Shown: positions 1-7,761 of the stretch, one piece after another | How the letters are laid out: each line of letters starts with the position of its first letter | How positions within the stretch are numbered: the first letter of the stretch is position 1 | DNA from: Marivita sp. | GTDB taxonomy: Bacteria > Pseudomonadota > Alphaproteobacteria > Rhodobacterales > Rhodobacteraceae | Assembly: GCF_022763305.1 (NCBI RefSeq) | Contig: NZ_JALEGT010000040.1 | Span: 1-49,843 of the forward strand | Reading direction: 5' to 3' | DNA length: 49,843 nt | Notes under the pieces: model-generated | The model's input: only the letters and a program-made list of their open reading frames with translations | Database searches by the model: none | What the model was told of the DNA's origin: nothing | Made by a program: the position numbers and the translations under genes

Positions 1-141
1 CCAGTCCAGACGCTGCGCCTGCTCCGCCCAGAACCCCTCGGGATCCGACACCGACCGCGCATACATCTCCTCATACCGCCCTGCATCAACATGGGCGTTT
101 TCGACCATCTCCTTGGACGGGGGATAGGTTGTCTCAGTCAT
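1..141 (-). CDS. acs: Acetyl-CoA synthetase, N-terminal fragment cut by window edge
   Basis: Only the first 47 codons lie in the window; the gene continues beyond base 1. The start is ATG (139-141 on the complement), preceded by a strong GAGGAGGA ribosome site. The translation opens MTETTYPPSKEMVENAHVD and contains DPEGFWAEQAQRLDW, the typical N-terminus of AMP-forming acetate-CoA ligase (the ACAS_N region). The enzyme makes acetyl-CoA from acetate, ATP and CoA in the cytoplasm. It lies downstream of a LivFGMHK-type transporter and close to a CrbS-like sensor, a combination that recalls acs control by the CrbSR system of gammaproteobacteria. The catalytic part is not visible, so propionyl-CoA synthetase is a less likely alternative. 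Confidence 0.88.
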   Translation of the reverse strand, partial: MTETTYPPSKEMVENAHVDAGRYEEMYARSVSDPEGFWAEQAQRLDW

Positions 142-161
142 GGGTGTCCTCCTCTTTGGTC

Positions 162-198
162 AAACAAAACCGCCCCCGCCGGGAAATGGCAAGGGCGG
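162..198 (-). terminator. Hairpin plus U-tract between livF and acs
   Basis: Read on the minus strand, CCGCCC (198-193) can pair with GGGCGG (175-170), followed at once by TTTTGTTTG. It lies in the 86-base gap between the livF stop and the acs start. It may terminate part of the transporter transcript or attenuate read-through into acs. The loop is long (17 nt), so strength is uncertain. Confidence 0.5.
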
Positions 199-227
199 CA
201 AAAGTCGCAGAGCATGGGCAATGCCCG

Positions 228-983
228 TCAGATTGCGAGGTATTCCGCGCGCAGCTGGCTGTTTTCCAGAACTTCGGCCGCCGACCCGTCGAACACGATA
301 GACCCCGTGTCGAGGATGATGGCCCGGTCGGCCAGTTGCAGGGCGCGCACGGCATTCTGTTCCACAAGGATGGTCGTCATCCCCTGTTCCTTGATCACTC
401 GCAGGGTCTTTTCGATCTCGTCCACGATCACCGGCGCCAGACCTTCGTAGGGTTCGTCCAGCAGAAGCACCTTGATGTCCCGCGCCAGCGCACGGGCAAT
501 CGACAGCATCTGCTGTTCGCCGCCCGACAGGGTCACGCCTTCCTGGTTGCGACGTTCGCCAAGACGGGGGAACAGGTCGTACAGGCGTTCGATCGACCAG
601 CCGATGGGCGGGGCGATCTGAGCCAGTTGCAGGTTTTCCTCGACCGTGAGGCCGGGAATGATGCGGCGGTCTTCAGGGACAAGGCCCAAACCCACCGATG
701 CCGCCTCATAAGAGGTCATCTTGTGCAGCGGCTGGTGGTCCAGCCAGATCTCGCCGTGGTTCACCTGCGGGCTGTCCATCCGCGCGATGGAGCGCAGCGT
801 TGTCGTCTTGCCGGCCCCGTTCCGCCCGAGAAGGGCGAGAATCTCGCCTTCGTGCACGTTGAACGAGATCCCCTGCACGATGTAGCTCTCGCCGTAATAG
901 GAATGCATGTCCCAGACCGACAGAAAGGCGGGTGCCGTTTCGGCCTGGTTGGCGTTCTTCGAAAAATCTGGTCTGACGTTCAT
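228..983 (-). CDS. livF: Branched-chain-type ABC transporter ATPase (LivF family)
   Basis: This is a 251-residue cytoplasmic ATPase that powers a LivHM-type permease. The Walker A motif GRNGAGKT is at about residues 53-60, the signature LSGGEQQ at 152-158 and Walker B LLLDEP at 173-178. I chose the ATG at 983 (MNVRPDF) because the frame extends upstream only to a TTG with no clear ribosome site. It is the last gene of a five-gene transporter operon running right to left. The family transports branched-chain amino acids, urea, amides and other small polar solutes. With acs downstream and a short-chain-acyl-type regulator upstream, the solute here is probably not an amino acid (inference). Confidence 0.88.
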   Translation of the reverse strand: MNVRPDFSKNANQAETAPAFLSVWDMHSYYGESYIVQGISFNVHEGEILALLGRNGAGKTTTLRSIARMDSPQVNHGEIWLDHQPLHKMTSYEAASVGLGLVPEDRRIIPGLTVEENLQLAQIAPPIGWSIERLYDLFPRLGERRNQEGVTLSGGEQQMLSIARALARDIKVLLLDEPYEGLAPVIVDEIEKTLRVIKEQGMTTILVEQNAVRALQLADRAIILDTGSIVFDGSAAEVLENSQLRAEYLAI

Positions 984-1031
984 GTCTGTGTCCTCGCTGT
1001 GGGAGGGGCGGGCAGCGCCCGCCAAATGGGG

Positions 1032-1787
1032 TTACGCGGCTTCGCCGAGATAGGCTTCCTTGACCTTCGGATGGCCCTTGATGTTCTCGGGCGTGTCCTC
1101 GACCAGGGGCGTGCCCTGCGCCAGAACGGTGATCCGTTCGGCCAGAGAGAACACCACATGCATGTCATGCTCGATGATCGCGATGGTGATGTTGCGCTTT
1201 TCCTTGATCTCTTTGAGCAGGTCGATGGTGTTGTTGGTGTCGGCCCGCGCCATGCCCGCTGTCGGCTCGTCCAGCAGCAGAAGCTTGGGGTTCTGAACAA
1301 GGCACATCGCCATCTCGAGGCGGCGTTTGTCCCCGCGCGACATGGAGGCGGAATGCATGTTCCGCTTGTCGAGCATGTTCACCTCGTCCAGCATGTGTTC
1401 GGCCTGATCGCGCAGCTCGGCTTCGCTCATCACAGACCGGATGCCGTGCAGGGCGAAGGACCCATCCCGCTTGGCAAAGCAGGGGATGAGCATGTTTTCC
1501 ATCACCGTCAGATCGCCGAAGATCTCGGGGGTCTGGAACACGCGGGAAATGCCCATCTGGTTGATTTCGAACGGAGTCCGGCCCAACACGCTCTGCCCGT
1601 CGAACATGACCGATCCGGTGTCCGGGATCAGCTTGCCGACAAGGCAGTTGAGCAGAGTGGACTTGCCTGCGCCGTTCGGGCCGATGATGGCGTGGCAGGT
1701 GTTTTCCGCCACGCTGAGGTTGACCTTGCCCAGGGCCTGAAGGCCACCGAACCGCTTGTTGACGTCTTTGACTTCGAGAATACCCAT
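1032..1787 (-). CDS. livG: Branched-chain-type ABC transporter ATPase (LivG family)
   Basis: The product is the 251-residue partner ATPase of the LivF-like protein. Walker A GPNGAGKST is at residues 36-44 and Walker B LLLLDEP at about 169-175. The ABC signature reads MSRGDKRRLEM (149-159) rather than LSGGQ; a divergent signature is usual for LivG/UrtD proteins. The start ATG follows AGGAGACGGAC on the minus strand. The livM stop lies 12 bases upstream, so the two genes are surely co-transcribed. Substrate cannot be read from the ATPase. Confidence 0.88.
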   Translation of the reverse strand: MGILEVKDVNKRFGGLQALGKVNLSVAENTCHAIIGPNGAGKSTLLNCLVGKLIPDTGSVMFDGQSVLGRTPFEINQMGISRVFQTPEIFGDLTVMENMLIPCFAKRDGSFALHGIRSVMSEAELRDQAEHMLDEVNMLDKRNMHSASMSRGDKRRLEMAMCLVQNPKLLLLDEPTAGMARADTNNTIDLLKEIKEKRNITIAIIEHDMHVVFSLAERITVLAQGTPLVEDTPENIKGHPKVKEAYLGEAA

Positions 1788-1799
1788 CTGTCCGTCTCC

Positions 1800-2999
1800 T
1801 TATTCCGCAGGCTCGGTGGTTGCGTTCTTGGGCTGGGACGCCTTCTTGCGGCCGAACAGCCCGGCGAGTTTCTGGCCACCTTGAACGAGGCCACCCGGCA
1901 GGAAGATCACGACGAGCATGAACACGATGCCCAGCGTGAGGTGCCAGCCCTTGCCGATGAACGGATAAATCATCGTGACCACGAGGTCTTCAAGCCCATC
2001 GGGCAGGAAGGCGAACCAGGTGTGCAGGATGTCGGCGTTGATCTTGGAAATGATGTTTTCCATGTACTTGATCAGACCAGCCCCCAGGACCGGGCCAATG
2101 AGCGTGCCCACGCCCCCGAGGATGGTCATGAGAACCACTTCGCCCGACGCCGTCCAGAACATGCGTTCGGCACCGGCAAGCGGGTCCATCGAGGCCATCA
2201 GACCTCCGGCCAGACCGGCATACATGCCCGAGATCACGAAGGCCGCCAGCGTGTAGGGACGCGGGTTCAGGCCGGTGTAGTTCAGGCGCTGCTGGTTCGA
2301 CTTGATGGCCCGCAGCATCATCCCGAAAGGCGAACGGAAGATGCGGATCGACAGGTAGAACGCTGCCAGCATGATGATGGCGGCGAAGTAGTAGCCGACA
2401 TTGAAGGTGAACACCCAATTGCCCAGCACCAGCTCGGTGCTGTCGCGCATTTCCAGACCAAAGAAGCCCGGTACGGGAATGTTGCCTTCGGCCGTGGTGG
2501 AGCTGCCGAAGATGCGCGGGTCGTCCAGGGCCAGCTGAAGGCCCGTTTCGCCGCCGGTGATCGGCGTCAGAACCGAATAGGCCAGCGCAAAGGACATCTG
2601 CGCAAAGGCAAGTGTCAGGATCGAGAAGTAGATGCCCGACCGACGCAGGCTCACATAGCCGATGATCAGCGCGAAGATGCCTGCGGTGATGACCGCAAGG
2701 ATGATCGCCGGAAGCACGTTCATGCTGAGCAGCTTGAACATCCAGACGGCGGCGTAGGACCCCACTCCGAGGAAGGCGGCGTGACCGAAGCTGAGATAGC
2801 CGGTCAGGCCGAAGAGGATGTTGAAGCCGATGGCGAAGATCCCGAAGATCACGAAGCGCTGCATCAGGTCCGGATAGCCTGCGTTGAACTGCGCCATCGC
2901 CGAGCCTTCGGGGAAGGGGTTGAGCAGGAAGGGCGCGAAGGCCACCAGCACTGCCACGATCAGCAGGAGGGATGCGTCTTTTTTGTCCAGTCCGAACAT
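1800..2999 (-). CDS. livM: Branched-chain-type ABC transporter permease (LivM family)
   Basis: This 399-residue inner-membrane permease opens [19 protein letters not shown] and has about ten hydrophobic helices. LivM hallmarks include [20 protein letters not shown] and a late [20 protein letters not shown] segment. It pairs with the LivH-like permease encoded three bases upstream to form the solute channel. A periplasmic loop between the central helices (about residues 150-190, with [17 protein letters not shown]) is longer than in amino-acid LivM proteins. The C-terminus ends in a basic, alanine-rich cytoplasmic tail. Confidence 0.87.
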   Translation of the reverse strand: MFGLDKKDASLLLIVAVLVAFAPFLLNPFPEGSAMAQFNAGYPDLMQRFVIFGIFAIGFNILFGLTGYLSFGHAAFLGVGSYAAVWMFKLLSMNVLPAIILAVITAGIFALIIGYVSLRRSGIYFSILTLAFAQMSFALAYSVLTPITGGETGLQLALDDPRIFGSSTTAEGNIPVPGFFGLEMRDSTELVLGNWVFTFNVGYYFAAIIMLAAFYLSIRIFRSPFGMMLRAIKSNQQRLNYTGLNPRPYTLAAFVISGMYAGLAGGLMASMDPLAGAERMFWTASGEVVLMTILGGVGTLIGPVLGAGLIKYMENIISKINADILHTWFAFLPDGLEDLVVTMIYPFIGKGWHLTLGIVFMLVVIFLPGGLVQGGQKLAGLFGRKKASQPKNATTEPAE

Positions 3000-3002
3000 G
3001 GA

Positions 3003-4034
3003 TCAGTCCTCCATCACGCCCTTGCGACCCATCAGGCCACGCGGACGCGTCAACAGAATAATGATGGCGACAAGGTAGATGACCACCTGGTTGATGCCGG
3101 GAATGATGTCGATCACTTCGCGCATCGACGCAAAGCTTTCGAGGATGCCCAGCAGGAACCCGGCCAGAACGGCGCCGGGCAGGGAGCCCATGCCGCCGAC
3201 CACCACCACGACGAAGCTCAGGACAAGAAAGTCCATGCCCATGTGGTAGTTGGGCGAGTTGATCGGGGTATACATCACACCGGCCAGACCTGCGACCGCA
3301 GCAGCCAGACCGAACATGATGGTGAACCGTTTGTCGATGTTGATGCCCAGCAGGCCCACGGTTTCACGGTCTGCCATACCGGCACGGACGACCATCCCGA
3401 AGGTGGTGAACTGCAGGAAGGCGAAGACGGCACCGATGATGATGGCGGCGAAGGCAAAGTATACAAGGCGCCAGTATGGGTAGATGATCTGGCCGGCCTC
3501 GAACCCGATCAGCGCACCGAAATCGAACGATCCGACAAAGGCCTCGGGGGCCGGTGTCGGGATCGGGTTGGCCCCATAGTAGTACTTGATGATTTCCTGA
3601 AGCACGATCGCCAAGCCGAAGGTCACGAGGATCTGGTCGGCATGCGGGCGCTTGTAGAAGTGCTTGATCAGGCCACGTTCCATGATCACGCCGATCAGGA
3701 TCATCACCGGGATGGCGAAGAAGATCGACAGCGGAACGGCCCAGTCGATGATCGCATCACCGGTTGTCTGACCGAACACGTCGTACACATACGGCACCTC
3801 GACCTTGAGCGGATTGCCCAGAAAGTCGGTGCGTGTCTCGTCGATGACGGTATGGCTGAGTGTCAGCAGCTTGCTGAGGGTCACGGCGCAGAAGGCACCG
3901 ATCATGAACAGCGCGCCGTGCGCGAAGTTCACAACGCCCAGCGTGCCGAAGATGAGTGTCAGGCCCAGCGCGATCAGCGCATAGGCCGAGCCCTTGTCGA
4001 GCCCGTTGAGAATTTGCAGGATTATGGCGTCCAT
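3003..4034 (-). CDS. livH: Branched-chain-type ABC transporter permease (LivH family)
   Basis: This 343-residue permease opens MDAIILQILNGLDKGSAYAL and contains the LivH motif GLTLIFGTLGVVNFAHGALFM near residues 24-44. It also has VVVVGGMGSLPGAVLAGFLLG near the end. It is first of the membrane genes and sits three bases before livM. A 108-base spacer holding two stem-loops separates it from the binding-protein gene upstream. The extra periplasmic segment near residues 60-95 (DETRTDFLGNPLKVEVPYVYD) is seen in roseobacter transporters of this subtype, not in E. coli LivH; that comparison is from memory. Confidence 0.87.
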   Translation of the reverse strand: MDAIILQILNGLDKGSAYALIALGLTLIFGTLGVVNFAHGALFMIGAFCAVTLSKLLTLSHTVIDETRTDFLGNPLKVEVPYVYDVFGQTTGDAIIDWAVPLSIFFAIPVMILIGVIMERGLIKHFYKRPHADQILVTFGLAIVLQEIIKYYYGANPIPTPAPEAFVGSFDFGALIGFEAGQIIYPYWRLVYFAFAAIIIGAVFAFLQFTTFGMVVRAGMADRETVGLLGINIDKRFTIMFGLAAAVAGLAGVMYTPINSPNYHMGMDFLVLSFVVVVVGGMGSLPGAVLAGFLLGILESFASMREVIDIIPGINQVVIYLVAIIILLTRPRGLMGRKGVMED

Positions 4035-4073
4035 TGCCCCACCCTTTGCGGTCAGAAGTGTGGAAGTACAGAC

Positions 4074-4124
4074 AGCCCGTCACGCAACGGGCTGGAGAAG
4101 GGATGAGGCGGGCCCTTGCGGCCC
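4074..4124 (-). other. Two stem-loops between binding-protein gene and livH
   Basis: Two perfect inverted repeats lie in the 108-base spacer: AGCCCGT (4074-4080) with ACGGGCT (4087-4093), loop 6; and GGGCC (4110-4114) with GGCCC (4120-4124), loop 5. Neither has a U-tract, so mRNA stabilisation or processing seems likelier than full termination. This would favour expression of the binding protein over the permeases. Confidence 0.55.
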
Positions 4125-4142
4125 ACCTCGAAGAACAAGGGC

Positions 4143-5486
4143 TTATGCGCCGTTGTTGCAGGTCCCCAGCGCACCACCGGCGAACTGCGGGTGATCCGGA
4201 GCATATGTGACCTGATCGACGGGGGTGACTTCCACGACTTCGAGAAGGTCGAACTCGGAGGTCGGGTTTTCTTTCCCGCGCACAACCAGAACGTCCTTGA
4301 AGCACTGGTGGTCTTCGGCACGGTAGAGGGTCGGACCGTTGCCCAAACCATCGAACTCGAACCCTTCGAGCGCTTCTGCCACGGCGCAGGGCGCGAACGA
4401 GCCAGCCCGTTCCACGGCATCTGCGTAGAGCATCATCTGGCAGTACACGGTGTGCGCCGCCTGCGACGGCGGGAACCCGTACTTGGTGCCGAAGGACTGG
4501 ACGAACGCCTTGGAGCCGTCATCCTGCAGCGACCAGTGCCAGTTCGTGGAGCCGAAGATGCCCTTCACGTTTGCGCCGGCACCCTTGGCCATCAGGCGCG
4601 AGTAGAGCGGAACGACGATTTCGAAGTTCTTGCCGTTGACGACACGGTCACGCAGGCCGAACTGCACCGCGTTGGTCAGCGAGTTCACCATGTTGCCGCC
4701 GTAGTGGTTCAGAACCAGAACGTCTGCATCGGACTGCAGAACCGGCGTGATGTAGGACGAGAAGTCGGTCTGCGTCAGCGGTGTCAGAACGGTGCCGACG
4801 GTTTCCCAGCCCATCGCCTCGGTCGAGGTGCGGACGGCTTCTTCGGTGGTGTAACCCCAGTTGTAGTCTGCGGTCAGGTGATAGGCCTTGCGGTCTGTGC
4901 CGTAGTTGGCGGCCAGCACCGGAGCGAGGGCTGCACCGGACATGTACGAGTTGAAGAAGTGACGGAAGCCGTTGGCCCGCTTGTCCTTGCCCGTGGTGTC
5001 GTTGGAGTGGGTCAGACCCGCCATGAAGATGACGCCTGCTTCCTGGCAGAGTGCCTGCACGGCCACGGCCACGCCCGAGGACGAGCCGCCTGTGATCATG
5101 ATGGCGCCGTCTTTTTCGATCATCGACTTGGCCGATGCGCGCGCGGCGTCGGATTTCGTCTGGGTGTCGCCGGTGACGTACTCGACCTTCTTGCCGAGGA
5201 TGCCGTTGCCCTGAAGCGCCTTCGACGAGAAGGTGTTCATCATGCCGCCATCGCCTTCACCGTTCAGGTGTTCGACAGCAAGCTCGTAGGCGCGCAGCTG
5301 ATCGGCGCCTTCGTCTGCGTAAGGGCCGGACTGGGGGACGTTGAACCCCAGAGTAACGGTTGAACCCGTCGGTGCGTTCGTAAAGCCGCTTTCCTGTGCG
5401 CGCAGATAGGTGGGCAGAACAAGACCTGCGCCTGCGACAGCACCTGTCTTGAGCACGCCGCGACGTGTCAGGTTGCCTTTGGACAT
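4143..5486 (-). CDS. Periplasmic binding protein of LivK/urea-amide type ABC transporter
   Basis: The 447-residue product begins MSKGNLTRRGVLKTGAVAGAG, a twin-arginine (Tat) signal with TRRGVLK at 7-13 and likely cleavage near residue 30. The mature part carries the Peripla_BP_6 fold pattern: VTLGFNVPQSGPYADEGADQ, then a GGSSSGVAVAVQALCQEAGV segment. It is longer than LivK (about 370). Tat export is unusual for LivK-type proteins but common in roseobacters. The ribosome site GGGAGGATTAT precedes the ATG. The gene is first in the operon and carries the promoter region at 5542-5589. The ligand is unknown; linkage to acs suggests a short-chain carboxylate or a precursor (inference). Confidence 0.85.
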   Translation of the reverse strand: MSKGNLTRRGVLKTGAVAGAGLVLPTYLRAQESGFTNAPTGSTVTLGFNVPQSGPYADEGADQLRAYELAVEHLNGEGDGGMMNTFSSKALQGNGILGKKVEYVTGDTQTKSDAARASAKSMIEKDGAIMITGGSSSGVAVAVQALCQEAGVIFMAGLTHSNDTTGKDKRANGFRHFFNSYMSGAALAPVLAANYGTDRKAYHLTADYNWGYTTEEAVRTSTEAMGWETVGTVLTPLTQTDFSSYITPVLQSDADVLVLNHYGGNMVNSLTNAVQFGLRDRVVNGKNFEIVVPLYSRLMAKGAGANVKGIFGSTNWHWSLQDDGSKAFVQSFGTKYGFPPSQAAHTVYCQMMLYADAVERAGSFAPCAVAEALEGFEFDGLGNGPTLYRAEDHQCFKDVLVVRGKENPTSEFDLLEVVEVTPVDQVTYAPDHPQFAGGALGTCNNGA

Positions 5487-5541
5487 ATAATCCTCCCAAT
5501 GTCTTTAAGGGTTCGGCGGGGTTCCTCCATCCGCCAAGACC

Positions 5542-5589
5542 GCACATATGTGCAAAACGATTATCGGCTATGCGTGGAAAACATGGCAA
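5542..5589 (-). promoter_or_regulatory. Candidate promoter and 12-bp palindrome for the liv-acs operon
   Basis: On the minus strand TTGCCA (5589-5584) is followed after 18 nt by GATAAT (5565-5560), a plausible sigma-70 promoter. Directly downstream, around the predicted start of transcription, lies a perfect palindrome GCACATATGTGC (5553-5542). A protein bound there would block initiation. The adjacent ScfR-like regulator is the obvious candidate binder, but this is inferred. Confidence 0.5.
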
Positions 5590-5639
5590 TAAGCGCTTTG
5601 CGTTAAACGTTTTTTCTGTCAAAAAATGAACAGTGCATT

Positions 5640-5668
5640 GCAGAAATATGTAAATTTCTTTTTTCTGC
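5640..5668. promoter_or_regulatory. Nested inverted repeats before the ScfR-like gene
   Basis: GCAGAAA (5640-5646) is inverted as TTTCTGC (5662-5668). Inside it is a second, nested inverted repeat GAAAT-6-ATTTC (5643-5658). The element ends 37 bases before the chosen ATG of the transcription factor and is AT-rich in a GC-rich genome. It is a candidate autoregulatory operator. Confidence 0.4.
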
Positions 5669-5705
5669 GGTGCGGAAACGGATTGATTCAGCACGGGAAA
5701 TTTGC

Positions 5706-7022
5706 ATGCCCCGCGACACTCTGACAGGCAGCCGGATCCGGGAGCGCCGCGTGATGGCGGGGCTCAAGCAGTCCGAACTGGCCAAACGTGCGGATATTTC
5801 GCCTTCCTACCTCAATCTGATCGAGCACAATCGTCGAAGAATCGGCGGGAAGTTGCTGGTCGATATCGCCCATGCTCTCGGGGTGGAACCGGCGTTGCTG
5901 ACCGAAGGGGCGGAGACTACGCTTCTTGCCACCCTGCGCGAAGCGGCGAGCGCTGCCGACATGCAGGAAGCGGAATTCGTGCGAGTCGAGGAATTTGCCG
6001 GCCGCTTTCCCGGCTGGGCTGCCCTTCTGGCCGAAACCCAGAACAAGGTCGAAACGCTCCAGCGCAGCGTCGAGGCCCTGACCGACCGCCTGACCCATGA
6101 TCCGCATCTTGCGGCATCCCTGCACGAGATGCTGTCCACCGTGACAGCAATCCGCTCGGCTGCGTCGATCCTCGCCGAACCGGGCGATATCGAACCGGAA
6201 TGGCAGCGGCGCTTCAATCGCAACATCTATGAGGACAGCGCACGCCTCGCCGACACCAGCCGCAGTCTTGCACAATATCTTGAAGAGGCGGACTCGGAAG
6301 CCTCCGAGACCAATGCGCCGCAGGACGAATTGGATGGCGTGTTTCAGAAGTCGGGCTTTCACCTCCCGGCCCTTGAGATCGCGTCGGCCCGTGTCGAAGA
6401 CGTTGCCGACGAGTTGGGGCAGGGACTGTCTCATGCGGCGCGCTGGCTTCTTCTTCGTGTTCTGGCGCGCTATCGCACCGATGCCGAGCGGATGCCTCTG
6501 GCCGGCTGCGCAGATGTTGTTGCCGCCTCGGGCAGCGATCCGTTTGCCCTGTCCGCACGCTTCGGCACCGACCTTGCGAGCGCGATGCGACGGCTTGCGC
6601 ATCTGCCCGAAGAGATCCTGCCCGATCCCGTGGGCCTCGCCATCTGCGATGGGTCCGGTGTGACGACCTTTCGCAAGCCGCTTCCCGAATTTCCGCTGCC
6701 GCGTCTTGGGGCGGGATGTGCGTTCTGGCCGCTCTACCGCGCGCTGGCGCGGCCGATGATGGTGCATGTCGAGGTGATGGAACAATCCGCACGCGCTGCG
6801 GCGCGTCATCGCGCCTATGCCATCTCTCAGCCCACAGGGCCTGCCCGCCCGGGCGAAGACGTGCTCTTCGAAAGCCACATGCTGATCGTTCCCGAACCCA
6901 AACGGGACGGGTCCGAAAAGGTCCGCGAGGTGGGCCTCACCTGCCGGATTTGCCCGCACCCGTCCTGCGAGGCGCGACGTGAACCATCGATCATGGTGGC
7001 CTCGGCCCCGCGGAAGCTTTGA
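5706..7022 (+). CDS. ScfR-like HTH transcription factor with a DHp-like central segment
   Basis: The 438-residue protein has an XRE-type HTH at about residues 7-62 (LKQSELAKRADISPSYLNLI) followed by a coiled region. Residues about 136-192 contain HEMLSTVTAIR and EDSARL, resembling a histidine-kinase DHp hairpin. The C-terminal region ends with a Cys cluster CRICPHPSCEARREPS (about 413-428), as in ScfR/PccR/RamB regulators of short-chain acyl metabolism. No HEXXH peptidase motif is seen. I chose ATG 5706 (MPRDTLTGSRIRERR) over the upstream GTG at 5670 because it matches how the family begins. It is divergent from the liv-acs operon and leads the signalling cluster, so it probably controls both. 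Confidence 0.82.
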   Translation: MPRDTLTGSRIRERRVMAGLKQSELAKRADISPSYLNLIEHNRRRIGGKLLVDIAHALGVEPALLTEGAETTLLATLREAASAADMQEAEFVRVEEFAGRFPGWAALLAETQNKVETLQRSVEALTDRLTHDPHLAASLHEMLSTVTAIRSAASILAEPGDIEPEWQRRFNRNIYEDSARLADTSRSLAQYLEEADSEASETNAPQDELDGVFQKSGFHLPALEIASARVEDVADELGQGLSHAARWLLLRVLARYRTDAERMPLAGCADVVAASGSDPFALSARFGTDLASAMRRLAHLPEEILPDPVGLAICDGSGVTTFRKPLPEFPLPRLGAGCAFWPLYRALARPMMVHVEVMEQSARAAARHRAYAISQPTGPARPGEDVLFESHMLIVPEPKRDGSEKVREVGLTCRICPHPSCEARREPSIMVASAPRKL

Positions 7023-7114
7023 CACATTGCACGCAACTCGTAATAGTTTATCCAAGCTGGCCTAAAATAACGGCAAAAGCCGATCGGCCAGATGCGGCAC
7101 GGGGGAGGGCACGC

Positions 7115-7483
7115 ATGTCCGGACAGGTTCTGTTGATTGAAGACGAACCCAATATCATCGAAGCGATCAGCTTCATCCTGTCTCGGGACGGATGGACGGT
7201 CAAAACACACTCGAACGGCGCCGATGCGGTCGAGATGGTCAAGGCCCGCAAGCCGGATGTCCTGATCCTCGACGTGATGCTGCCGGGCAAAAGCGGGTAT
7301 GACATCCTGCGCGAGTTGCGCGAAGACCCCGAGATCAACGGTCTGCCCGTCCTGATGCTCACCGCGCGCGGCCAAAGCAAGGACCGCGAGATTGCAGAGC
7401 GTGCGGGCTGTGATGCCTTCATGACCAAACCTTTCTCGAATGCGGACGTGCTCGAAACCGTGAGAGCGCTTGCCGCAAAATGA
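7115..7483 (+). CDS. Single-domain response regulator (CheY-like receiver)
   Basis: The 122-residue protein is a receiver domain and nothing else. The acidic pocket is ED at residues 9-11, the phospho-acceptor is D53 in LILDVMLPG, the switch threonine is T83 and the conserved lysine is K105 in FMTKPF. The start is ATG 7115 after GGGGGAGGG; an upstream TTG frame extension is not convincing. The stop overlaps the next gene by ATGA. With no DNA-binding domain it must act through another protein. Candidates in the cluster are the ScfR-like factor with a DHp-like segment and the FliM-like protein. The sensor kinase two genes downstream is the likely phosphodonor. Confidence 0.92.
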   Translation: MSGQVLLIEDEPNIIEAISFILSRDGWTVKTHSNGADAVEMVKARKPDVLILDVMLPGKSGYDILRELREDPEINGLPVLMLTARGQSKDREIAERAGCDAFMTKPFSNADVLETVRALAAK

Positions 7484-7761
7484 GCGACCGTGCCGACAGG
7501 CCCGGTGCGCCAACCGTCTTTCATGAACGGCGTACCTATCGTCGCCGCCGTGTCATGGACGCGGCGCGGGTTGCCCCGATCCTTGCGCTGATCCTGTGGA
7601 CGATCCCGCTGATCTGGCCGCAATCGGGTGAAGGCACCGTCAGCAGCGCCACCGCCCTCATCTACATCTTTCTTGTCTGGGCGGGGATCATCTTGCTGAC
7701 AGGGGCCCTGTCCCATCTTCTGGCCGACGAGGTGGACGAGCCGCCGGATCCGGAGCCATGA
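7480..7761 (+). CDS. Small two-helix membrane protein of unknown function
   Basis: The 93-residue protein has a charged N-terminus (FHERRTYRRRRVMDAARV), two hydrophobic helices at about residues 30-46 and 60-80, and an acidic tail (DEVDEPPDPEP). It overlaps the response regulator upstream and the sensor kinase downstream by ATGA at both ends, so it is translationally coupled to both. I do not recognise a family. Small membrane proteins are often co-encoded with SLC5-type symporters, so an accessory subunit of the sensor is possible (inference). Confidence 0.75.
   Translation: MSDRADRPGAPTVFHERRTYRRRRVMDAARVAPILALILWTIPLIWPQSGEGTVSSATALIYIFLVWAGIILLTGALSHLLADEVDEPPDPEP

Noticed and set aside
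129-4106. Plus-strand frame of 1325 codons
   Set aside because: It runs antisense through four liv genes; its composition is rich in His, Gln, Asp and Arg with no domain, typical of a shadow frame in GC-rich DNA.
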